A DNA stretch of 13,347 nt, taken from the NCBI GenBank assembly GCA_017853455.1, contig JAFMJM010000043.1, positions 1 through 13,347 of the forward strand, in the 5' to 3' direction. Position 1 is the stretch's first letter. Each line of letters starts with the position of its first letter. Source of the DNA: Acidimicrobiia bacterium (GTDB lineage Bacteria; Actinomycetota; Acidimicrobiia; IMCC26256; PALSA-555). This document shows positions 7,601 to 13,347 of the stretch, piece after piece. The notes below the pieces were generated by a model that had not been told where the DNA came from, did not search any database, and saw only the letters and a program-made list of their open reading frames with translations. The position numbers and the translations under genes were made by a program.

Positions 7601-8971
7601 GACGGCGACCCGACCACGGCCTGGGTGACCCCCCTCGCCGCCGCCGTCGGGTCGACCTGGACCATCACCCGCACCGACGCCGACCTCGTCGCCGACGACC
7701 TCGCGCTGTCGGTCGTGGCCGACGGCCGTCACAGCCTGCCGACCTCGCTCGACGTCACCGTCGACGGCGTCACCCGCACGGTCACCGTGCCGGCGATCGC
7801 GGAGTCCCCCACCCCGAACGCCACGCAGCGGGTCGCGCTCGGGATCCCGGTGCGGGGCCGGTCGGTCACGCTGACCGTGCGCGGCGTCGACCCCCGGTCC
7901 GGCACCGACCTGGCGGGCAACCCGGTCGAGCTGCCCGTCGCGATCGCCGAGGTGGGTCTCGCCCCGGAGGCCGCCGGCACCCGGGCGGCGGGAGCCCTCA
8001 CGACGCCGTGCCGGTCCGATCTCCTCCGCATCGACGGCACGGAGATCCCGGTCCGCCTCGCCGGCGACCCCGGGGTCGACGCGGCCGGCCCGCTCACGGT
8101 CACCCCCTGTGACGGTCCGGTCACCCTCACCGCGGGTCCGCACGTCGTGCGCACCGGCGACGGCCTCGACCACGGGTTCGACCTCGACGTCGTGGCGCTC
8201 GTCTCGTCGGGCTTCGCGACCGCCGCCGACCCGGGCACCCCGCCGGCGACACGCGGCGCCACCGACCACGGGGCCGCCGTCACCGGCCGGGGCGCGCCCT
8301 ACTGGGTCCGCCTCGACCAGAGCGCCAACGCCGGCTGGAAGATGACCGCCACCCACGGCGGCACCGCCACCGACCTCGGGCCCGCGCACTCGCTCGACCT
8401 GTACGCCGCCGGGTGGCTGGTCGAGCGGGGGACCACCGGTCCCACGACGTTCTCCGTGTCGTGGCCGCCCCAACGCCAGGTCGACGTCGCGCTGGCGGTC
8501 TCGGTGCTCGGGGTGCTCGCCTGCCTGGGCCTGATCGTCGTCCGTCGACGGCGGCGCGCCGCCGACGTCGACCCCGACGACCCGGCGGTGCCCACCTGGC
8601 CCGCGCTCGCCACGATCGGGTCGGCCCCCGCCATGCCGTGGGTCGCGTCGGGCGTCGCGGTGATCGTCACCGCGGCGTGTGCCGGTCCGTGGGTCGCGCT
8701 CGCCGTGACGATCGTGGCCGGGGCGAGCCGCCTCGCCCACCGCTCCCACACCGTGGCGGTCGCGGTACGGGTCACGCCGATCGCCGCACTCGGAGCGGCG
8801 GTGCTGCTCGTGCTCGCCCGCCAGGTCCGCCACGACTACGCCCACGACGCCGTGTGGCCGACGCAGTTCCGCTCGGCCCACCTCCTCGTCCTGTTCGGCA
8901 CGGTGACCTTGGTCCTCTCGGTGTGGGCCGATCGGCGGGCCGATGGGGCCGGTGCCGACGGCACCCCGTGA
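4616..8971 (+). CDS. AftD-like alpha-(1->3)-arabinofuranosyltransferase family protein
   Basis: Very large GT-C membrane glycosyltransferase, 1451 residues (mycobacterial AftD is about 1400). Known AftD uses decaprenylphosphoryl-arabinose outside the membrane to branch arabinan. Family hallmarks: ADTKQYLYLDP (58-68) after the first helix, with the presumed catalytic Asp59; GYLWPMGPFYRL (94-105); the VAQRLW segment; and LRNSQRA (N390) before the last N-terminal helices. The multi-helix GT-C core spans about 35-440. A long exported part follows with two discoidin-like modules (about 750-885 and 975-1110, each with AxDGDPxTAW). Four C-terminal helices (about 1285-1445) are interrupted by an RRRRR stretch. 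Start: an in-frame TAG at 4604 leaves GTG 4616 as the first possible start. The Pro/Ser/Gly-rich first 33 residues are cytoplasmic-like. No frameshift is seen. Arabinose specificity outside mycolic-acid bacteria is unproven; another furanose or pentose is possible. Confidence 0.92.
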   Translation: MDAAVETGRPPADPADPSGSGSGSRAGRFRAGSGPYVVALAALCYLPLLLRNRGVLGADTKQYLYLDPSGLLRAAPNLWNRRMGGGTVTHQFIGYLWPMGPFYRLTDLLGVPDWVAQRLWTGSIQFVAALGAFVLFRALWRDRRAAFVGGLVYGLSPFVLGQITGQSALLLPFCALPWLVLATRNALRRDPWLWAAVYALVVTTAGSLNGSSIFFVILGSMLWVPYAVWWERSVTLRHGVGVVVRMGLLTVITQLWWIIAYRVDGTYGLPVLQITETVRETSSSASAIEALRGLGYWFFYGGDNQGPWLAGIAPVFTQNLGVLAVSFATPLAAVALGWWSRFRERLFFVGLVLTGMLVSSVAYGGPHRSVVGRVFESASRSSGLVLSLRNSQRAVALTVLGLAGLAAAGVAALLRRAPRLGTAAGAFVAALAVLTFVAPWSHALLADRYTRPEEVPAAWRDTATFLDHHPGRALLLPGEDFASYRWGHTLDPVLVGLTRGEITWRELQPMGGIAGADLLAALDHTIQDGTVDPAAIAPVARALGVRWIVVANDLEIERYRIQRPELVMAALSDPRSGLDPVRTFGDGYVTPERPVPITDETSVRTGRTRSAPLPQVAVFGVPGSDPAPVGATASGAEVVLHGDGAGFVATAAVGLPGLGTDAGPWLTAHELADWPAGRRVARQPTTRHVVTDTNRKTQHRFTTLLENDGATQTAAGDPVSGVANDTTTSDGNHSVTADQSVTVLRGARSITASAYGNVISLLPEDRPASAFDGDPRTAWRVDPASFRALTAGAPQTLTIDLGRRVAADTVTVVQAPWRPGTAPITAFDVVLDGTRTVPVTVDPTVAFDPAGTTVALDGRPFRTLEVRIPDDPASLGEIGVAEVTIPGVAVEELVRTPRSLARYGPRAGAVPLSFVLSRQRANAALVYRSDPEPTIRRLIDVPTTDTFTLQGTAHVNPRAPDAVLDAAFGTLAPGVTATSSGRNLGDPTARASAALDGDPTTAWVTPLAAAVGSTWTITRTDADLVADDLALSVVADGRHSLPTSLDVTVDGVTRTVTVPAIAESPTPNATQRVALGIPVRGRSVTLTVRGVDPRSGTDLAGNPVELPVAIAEVGLAPEAAGTRAAGALTTPCRSDLLRIDGTEIPVRLAGDPGVDAAGPLTVTPCDGPVTLTAGPHVVRTGDGLDHGFDLDVVALVSSGFATAADPGTPPATRGATDHGAAVTGRGAPYWVRLDQSANAGWKMTATHGGTATDLGPAHSLDLYAAGWLVERGTTGPTTFSVSWPPQRQVDVALAVSVLGVLACLGLIVVRRRRRAADVDPDDPAVPTWPALATIGSAPAMPWVASGVAVIVTAACAGPWVALAVTIVAGASRLAHRSHTVAVAVRVTPIAALGAAVLLVLARQVRHDYAHDAVWPTQFRSAHLLVLFGTVTLVLSVWADRRADGAGADGTP

Positions 8972-8982
8972 ACACCCCCTGA

Positions 8983-8988
8983 TACCGT
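8983..8988 (+). promoter_or_regulatory. Possible extended -10 element of the acyltransferase gene
   Basis: TACCGT preceded by TGA forms a TGN-TANNNT extended -10 in the 52-base gap after the aftD-like gene. A start near 8995 would give a leader of about 29 bases including the AGGAG site. No -35 is visible, and the gene could equally be read through from upstream. Confidence 0.35.
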
Positions 8989-9014
8989 CGATCACGGTCC
9001 GGGTGCGCCGGTCC

Positions 9015-9019
9015 AGGAG
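9015..9019 (+). promoter_or_regulatory. Ribosome binding site of the acyltransferase gene
   Basis: AGGAG 4 bases before the ATG at 9024. It decides this start over an in-frame ATG at 8943 that would overlap the end of the aftD-like gene. Confidence 0.75.
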
Positions 9020-9023
9020 CACC

Positions 9024-11066
9024 ATGACCGACACCGATCCCGTCTCCCTCTCGACCGCCACCGAGGCCACCGACTCCGTGTCGGAGGCCCACGGCTCGGG
9101 GCACTTCGGGTACAAGCCCGCCCTCGACGGCCTGCGCACGGTGGCCGTCATGTCGGTCGTCGCGTACCACTTCGGCGCCGGGTGGCTCAAGGGCGGCTTC
9201 CTCGGCGTCGACACGTTCTTCGTCCTGTCGGGCTACCTGATCACGTCACTGCTGCTGCTCGAATGGCGGCGCTCCGACACCATCCACTTCGGGGGGTTCT
9301 GGGCCCGCCGCGCCCGGCGCCTCCTGCCCGCCCTGTTCCTCGTGCTGATCGCCATCGCGATCTGGGGACGGTTCGCGCTGCACTCCGACCAGTGGGGCGC
9401 GCTGCGCTCCGACTCGCTCTGGACGCTGTTCTACGGCGCCAACTGGCACTTCATCTGGTCGGGACAGTCGTACTTCTCCCCCGCGCCGTCGATGCTGCGC
9501 CACGGCTGGTCGCTCGCGATCGAGGAGCAGTTCTACCTCGTCTGGCCGCTCGTCGTGTTCGCCGGCCTCCGCCTGGGCAAGGGGAAGCACGTCGCCCTCG
9601 CGGTGATCTGCGGGCTCGGCACGATCGGCTCGGTCGCCGTGATGTGGTCGAAGTTCCACGCCGGCCAGGACCCGTCGCGCGCCTACTACGGCACCGACGC
9701 CCGGGCCAGCCAGCTCTTCATCGGGGCGCTCCTCGCCATCGTGCTGGTGCACTGGGCCCCCAAGGTCCGGTGGTCGAAGATCGTGGTGCAGGTCCTCGGC
9801 GTGGTCGGCGCCGTGGCGATGGGGTACGCCTTCTGGGCCGCCCGTGACCAGAGCCCCCGCCTCTACCACGGGGGCTTCATCCTGTTCGCGCTCTGCGTGG
9901 CCCTGGTCCTCACCGCGATGGTCCAGCCCACCGACAGCCCGCTCCACCGACTCCTGTGCCTGCGCCCGATCCGCTGGATCGGCATGGTGTCGTACGGGGT
10001 CTACCTGTGGCACTGGCCGATCGCGGTGGCCCTGTCCCCCGCCCGGATGGCGTCCTGGGGCTGGCCCATCGACGGCTGGCGGCTGGCGATCGTGCGTCTG
10101 GCCGCCACCTTCGCCATCGCGGCGGTGAGCTTCTACTTCGTCGAGAAGCCCATCCGGGAGCGGAAGTACAAGCGGGCCCTGACCCCCAAGCTCCTCGTGC
10201 CGATCGGGTTCGCGGCCGTCGTCGGTGTGATCATGGCGAGCACCGTCGGCGCCACCAGAAACGTCACCGACGTCGCCCCGGGCACGCTGCTCGAGTCGGG
10301 ATCCCAGCCGCTCACCACCGTGACCACGGCACCCGGTGCGTCGGCCGCCCCCGCCCAGCGGGTCGTGCTGATCGGTGACTCCGTCGCCGCCACCCTGGGC
10401 GACGCCCTCGGTCAGGCCGGGGCCGACGACGGCGTGGTCGTGGTCACCCGGGCCCGGCCCGGGTGCGGGCTCACCACCGGGATCGCCACGGGCGCCGACG
10501 GCACCCCGATCTCGTGGGCAGCCGACTGCGCGGCGGCAGCGCCCGGCTACGAGCAGGAGTCCCTCGACGCCGTCCGACCCGACACCGTGCTCTGGCACAG
10601 CACCTGGGAGAACGCCGACGTGGTCGTCGGCAAGCGGCACCTCGTCGTGGGCACCCCCGCCTGGAAGCAGTGGTTCGCCGGCGAGCTCGAGCGGGTCCGT
10701 CGGCTGGCGGCCGACAACGGTGCCCGACTGGTGCTCCTGACCATCCCGCCCCGGGCTCCCAACCCCAACATCGTCATCGATCCCGACCAGGAGCGGCGCA
10801 GCACCGAGGTGAACGCCGCCTTCGCCCGGTTCGCCGCCGCCCATCCCACCGACGTCGGCGTGGTCGACTTCACGGCACTCGTGTGCCCGTCGGGCCAACC
10901 CTGCCCGACCGAGATCGACGGCGTCACGCTCCGGCCCCGCGACGGCGGTCACTTCGAGGCCGACGGCGCCGCCTGGGTCGCCCCCCGCCTGCTCGACCTC
11001 GTCTACCGGGCGATCGAGGGCATGGACACCGCCGACACCGCGACCACGACGACCCCTCCGGGCTGA
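9024..11066 (+). CDS. Acyltransferase-3 / SGNH fusion O-acyltransferase (OafA type)
   Basis: Membrane O-acyltransferase of 680 residues that would move an acyl group (usually acetyl from acetyl-CoA) across the membrane and onto a sugar of a surface glycan. The N-terminal acyltransferase-3 domain (about 30-385, around ten helices) has DGLRTVAV (D35, R38), the essential-type H49 in VAYHF, GVDTFFVLSGYLIT (61-74) and the R95-R99 cluster. Further helices end at FYFVEKPIRERKYKR. A helix near 395-410 and a Thr/Ala/Pro-rich linker lead to an exported SGNH domain. This has nucleophile block GDS (451-453, Ser453) and the acid/base pair D640/H643 in DGGH, so it looks catalytically complete. It lies 52 bases downstream of the aftD-like gene on the same strand, which suggests that it decorates the same glycan. 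Acyl group and acceptor are unknown. Confidence 0.93.
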   Translation: MTDTDPVSLSTATEATDSVSEAHGSGHFGYKPALDGLRTVAVMSVVAYHFGAGWLKGGFLGVDTFFVLSGYLITSLLLLEWRRSDTIHFGGFWARRARRLLPALFLVLIAIAIWGRFALHSDQWGALRSDSLWTLFYGANWHFIWSGQSYFSPAPSMLRHGWSLAIEEQFYLVWPLVVFAGLRLGKGKHVALAVICGLGTIGSVAVMWSKFHAGQDPSRAYYGTDARASQLFIGALLAIVLVHWAPKVRWSKIVVQVLGVVGAVAMGYAFWAARDQSPRLYHGGFILFALCVALVLTAMVQPTDSPLHRLLCLRPIRWIGMVSYGVYLWHWPIAVALSPARMASWGWPIDGWRLAIVRLAATFAIAAVSFYFVEKPIRERKYKRALTPKLLVPIGFAAVVGVIMASTVGATRNVTDVAPGTLLESGSQPLTTVTTAPGASAAPAQRVVLIGDSVAATLGDALGQAGADDGVVVVTRARPGCGLTTGIATGADGTPISWAADCAAAAPGYEQESLDAVRPDTVLWHSTWENADVVVGKRHLVVGTPAWKQWFAGELERVRRLAADNGARLVLLTIPPRAPNPNIVIDPDQERRSTEVNAAFARFAAAHPTDVGVVDFTALVCPSGQPCPTEIDGVTLRPRDGGHFEADGAAWVAPRLLDLVYRAIEGMDTADTATTTTPPG

Positions 11067-11096
11067 GTCCGCACCCGACGACGGCGGGCGACCGAC

Positions 11097-12620
11097 CTAG
11101 GACGAGGCGCTGGGCCGGGGCAGCAGGGGCGCGTCACGACCGGTGCCGCGCTCGCCGCCACCGCCACCCCCGCCGTCGGTCTCGTGGTACTCCTCCTCGA
11201 CGTTGACCGACCACACGTCGTGGTCGGCGCCGAAGATGTTCTCCACGCTCAGCATGGCCGTGTACATCGAGTGGTCCTGGTTGTTGTACTTGTGCATGCC
11301 GTTGCGACCCACCGGGTACACGTTGGGGCAGTTGGCGGCGATCCAGGCCCGCATGGTCTCGACGTTGGCCTTGTAGGCGGCGTCGTAGACCGGGTAGGCC
11401 TTCTTGACCCGCACCACGTAGCCGGCCTCGACGTCGGCACCCTTGGCCAGGCCGAGGTGCTCGAGCTCTCGCTTGCCCTGGGCGACGAGGTCGTCGTCGG
11501 CCTTGGTCCACATGGCGTCGCCCTCGCTCACGAAGAACTCGAGCCCGAGGCAGGTGCGCCCCTCCTTGACCATGTAGGGCGACCACACGCCGAAGTTCTG
11601 GACCCGGCCGACCTCGACCGCCGGGTCGTGGATGTAGATCCAGTTGTCGGGGAAGCCGTCGGCCTCGGGGACGACCAGCGCCACCGTCATGAAGTCGCGG
11701 TACCGGAGGTCCTTGGCCGCAGCGACCACCTCGGGCGGAGCCGGCGGGTCCATCGCCACGAGCAGCTCGCTCATCGGCATGGTCGACACCACGTGGGTGC
11801 AGTCGACCGTGGTCTCGACACCGTTCTCACGGACCGTCACCGACACCGCCCGACCGTTCTCGTGGCGGACCCGGGTGACCAGGGAGTTCATGTGGACGGT
11901 CGAGCCGCGCTCGGTGACGATCTCGGCGCACCGCTCCCACATCATCCCGGGGCCGTACTTCGGGTAGTTGAACTCCTCGATCAGGCTGGTGACCTGCTTC
12001 GACTTGTCCTGGCGGCGCTTGAGCCCCTTGGGCTTGATCGCCTCCCAGCCGGCCCGGAACAGCGACAGGTTCTTGACCCGCTGGGCACCCCAGTCGGCCT
12101 GGAGCTCGGTGACCGGCACCCCCCACACCTTCTCGGTGTAGGTCTTGAAGAAGGTGCGGTACAGCCGCCAGCCGAACCGGGCGGCGTAGAAGCCCTCGAG
12201 GTTCGTCTGGTCCTTCGGGCGCTTGATCCGCACCCACACGTAGGAACCGATGCACTTGGTCGCCTCGACCAGCCCGAGGTTCTTCAGGGCGTTCATCGGG
12301 ACGAGCGGGTAGTCGTAGAACTTGCCCTCGTAGAAGATCCGGCTCATCCGGGGCCGCCGGAGGAAGTTCTCCTCGCCCAGGATCTCGAACCACAGGTCGT
12401 CGACCGGTGTGACCTTGGTGAAGAACCGGTGCCCGCCGATGTCGAAGCGCCAGCCGTCACGCTCGACCGTCCGGGAGATCCCGCCGACGATGTCGTCGAG
12501 CTCGTAGATCTCGGAGGCCACCCCCCGCTTGCTCAGCATGTAGGCGGCGGTGAGGCCCGCCGGTCCGGCCCCGATGATCACGGGGTGGACGTCGGCGGCG
12601 GAGATCTCGGTCGTCGTCAC
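11097..12620 (-). CDS. UDP-galactopyranose-mutase-like FAD-dependent oxidoreductase
   Basis: FAD protein of 507 residues in the amine-oxidase/UDP-galactopyranose mutase superfamily (COG1232-like). Visible: dinucleotide motif GAGPAG (17-22), E40 for the FAD ribose, GGISRT (46-51), FDIGGHRFF (59-67), the EKVWGVPVTELQADW segment, and a C-terminal flavin motif GRNGMHKYNNQDHSM ending near 452 (NQDHS 447-451). NQDHS and the KVWxxP region recall the longer eukaryotic-type mutases more than short bacterial Glf (about 390 residues), from my memory of those families. If it is a mutase it would supply a furanose nucleotide sugar, which suits a neighbour of an AftD-like enzyme; an oxidase or desaturase role is not excluded. 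The C-terminus ends in a non-conserved Gly8/Pro/Ser tail. GTG 12620 has no good ribosome site but has TACACT 8 bases upstream. Confidence 0.85.
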   Translation of the reverse strand: MTTTEISAADVHPVIIGAGPAGLTAAYMLSKRGVASEIYELDDIVGGISRTVERDGWRFDIGGHRFFTKVTPVDDLWFEILGEENFLRRPRMSRIFYEGKFYDYPLVPMNALKNLGLVEATKCIGSYVWVRIKRPKDQTNLEGFYAARFGWRLYRTFFKTYTEKVWGVPVTELQADWGAQRVKNLSLFRAGWEAIKPKGLKRRQDKSKQVTSLIEEFNYPKYGPGMMWERCAEIVTERGSTVHMNSLVTRVRHENGRAVSVTVRENGVETTVDCTHVVSTMPMSELLVAMDPPAPPEVVAAAKDLRYRDFMTVALVVPEADGFPDNWIYIHDPAVEVGRVQNFGVWSPYMVKEGRTCLGLEFFVSEGDAMWTKADDDLVAQGKRELEHLGLAKGADVEAGYVVRVKKAYPVYDAAYKANVETMRAWIAANCPNVYPVGRNGMHKYNNQDHSMYTAMLSVENIFGADHDVWSVNVEEEYHETDGGGGGGGERGTGRDAPLLPRPSASS

Positions 12621-12628
12621 GAGGCCTG

Positions 12629-12634
12629 AGTGTA
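12629..12634 (-). promoter_or_regulatory. Candidate -10 element, leaderless start of the FAD oxidoreductase
   Basis: TACACT on the minus strand lies 8 bases before the GTG at 12620 in the 22-base gap behind the PIG-V-like gene. A transcript starting about 7 bases on would have essentially no leader. Only a weak AGG is available as a ribosome site. No -35 was found. Confidence 0.4.
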
Positions 12635-12642
12635 GGGCCCGA

Positions 12643-13347
12643 TCAGGGGACGGATCGCCCTGCGAACGCCAGAACCGAATACCCCACCAGGCCCGCTCCG
12701 GAGGCCACCAGCACGGCCCGCTCCACCTGGGGCCGGGCGGTGACCAGGGCCAGGCCGATCAGCAGGGGGAACGCACCGAGTGCGTAGCGCTCCAGGGAGT
12801 CGAGGTTGTCGGCCGACAGGGCCACCAGGAGGGTCACGGCGGCGTACGCCGTGTACGAGGCGGGCAGACGGCGGGCGACCACCACCAGCAGCGCCAGGAA
12901 CACCAGCGCCCACACCAGGTGCAGGCCCGAGCCGAACCGGTCCCCACCCGCCAGATCCGAGGCCGCCCGCACCAGGCGGGTGGCCGGGTCGACGAAGTGC
13001 CCGCGCAGCGACGCGCGTTGCTGCACGGAGAACGGCAGCCACGGGTCGTGGCGGGTGGCCCCCACCCAGGCCAGGTAGCCGACCAGGCCCAGAGCCGGCC
13101 CGCCGACCGCCACGGCCCGGGCGAGCCAGCCCCGCGCGTCGACCCCCGAGCGGTCGCGGAGCACCTCCACGACGGCCGGCACCACCAGCAGCACGCCGAG
13201 CGGACGGGTGCAGCCGGCGAGCAGGCCGAGCACCCCGGCCACGACGAAGCGCTCCTCGCGCAGCGCCAGGAAGCACGCCACGGCGAAGACCAGGGCGAGG
13301 GCGTCGGCGTAGCCGAGCACCAGCACGGCGGCCGCCGGGAACAGCGC
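12643..13347 (-). CDS. PIG-V-like GT-C mannosyltransferase, C-terminal part (runs off right edge)
   Basis: The last 234 residues of a polytopic membrane protein. The visible start ALFPAAAVLVLGYADAL matches the conserved FP...YxxAL helix of the PIG-V family (GT76-like actinobacterial mannosyltransferases that use polyprenyl-phosphate-mannose outside the membrane). It is followed by an RRxxxAGVLGLLAGCTRPLG-like segment (about 33-52), a soluble loop with WLPFSVQQRASLRGHF, and further helices. The conserved C-terminal motif DNLDSLERYALGAFPLL then leads to the last helices. About five to six hydrophobic segments are in view. The N-terminal part with the catalytic acidic residues is outside the window, so activity cannot be judged. 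It lies 22 bases upstream of the FAD oxidoreductase on the same strand, possibly one operon. An alternative is another GT-C family (GT39/GT87), but the motif order favours PIG-V. Confidence 0.78.
   Translation of the reverse strand, partial: ALFPAAAVLVLGYADALALVFAVACFLALREERFVVAGVLGLLAGCTRPLGVLLVVPAVVEVLRDRSGVDARGWLARAVAVGGPALGLVGYLAWVGATRHDPWLPFSVQQRASLRGHFVDPATRLVRAASDLAGGDRFGSGLHLVWALVFLALLVVVARRLPASYTAYAAVTLLVALSADNLDSLERYALGAFPLLIGLALVTARPQVERAVLVASGAGLVGYSVLAFAGRSVP

Noticed and set aside
4667..9214. 1515-residue open frame antisense to the whole aftD-like gene
   Set aside because: It is the minus-strand mirror of a GC-rich coding frame. Composition is monotonous (Gly, Arg, Asp, Val, Glu, His), has no domain motifs, and conflicts with strong family motifs on the plus strand.
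9246..10952. 568-residue minus-strand open frame opposite the acyltransferase
   Set aside because: Antisense shadow with no membrane segments or motifs; the plus strand holds complete acyltransferase-3 and SGNH motifs.
11067..11096. Terminator between the convergent acyltransferase and FAD enzyme genes
   Set aside because: The 30-base gap shows only a 4-base CCCG/CGGG stem with a 7-base loop and no T-run; insufficient to call.
11184..12629. 481-residue plus-strand open frame opposite the FAD enzyme
   Set aside because: Antisense shadow, His/Val/Asp/Arg-rich with no motif, while the minus strand encodes intact flavin-binding motifs.
12640..12657. Inverted repeat CGATC-8 bases-GATCG upstream of the FAD enzyme
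   Set aside because: Only 5-base arms, built on a GATC palindrome and lying within the end of the PIG-V-like coding sequence; chance is likely in GC-rich DNA.

Overview
The window is very G+C-rich, densely packed DNA with frequent GTG starts, TANNNT-type -10 elements and tightly coupled genes. This fits an actinobacterium (Actinomycetota). A non-mycolate lineage such as Acidimicrobiia is a guess from gene content and cannot be proven here. Nine protein genes are supported, seven complete and two cut by the window edges. No RNA genes, insertion sequences, CRISPR arrays or attachment sites were seen, and no gene-free stretch exceeds about 165 bases.

Left part (1-2687) is metabolic. The N-terminal half of an acyl-CoA dehydrogenase (minus strand) is divergent from a two-gene operon of a D-2-hydroxyacid dehydrogenase and a class II (fuculose-phosphate type) aldolase, whose stop and start codons overlap by 4 bases. 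A 59-residue two-helix membrane protein with its own ribosome binding site follows, and its stop lies 1 base from the stop of the convergent GT4 gene.

Right part (2689-13347) is an envelope-polysaccharide locus. On the minus strand lie a GT2 enzyme of the polyprenyl-phosphate hexose synthase (ALG5-like) type and a GT4 glycosyltransferase 2 bases behind it. Divergent from them is a 1451-residue homologue of the mycobacterial arabinofuranosyltransferase AftD (GT-C fold plus discoidin-like modules), followed by an acyltransferase-3/SGNH O-acyltransferase. Convergent to that are a UDP-galactopyranose-mutase-like FAD enzyme and, upstream of it, the C-terminal part of a PIG-V-like GT-C mannosyltransferase.

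Read together (inference), the locus could make a furanose-containing surface glycan: cytoplasmic glycosyltransferases build sugars or lipid-linked donors, the two GT-C proteins add sugars on the outer face of the membrane, and the acyltransferase decorates the product. The most striking non-coding signal is a perfect 16-base palindrome at 4598-4613. It covers the -10 box of the aftD-like gene and ends 2 bases before its GTG start, which suggests an operator on a leaderless promoter.
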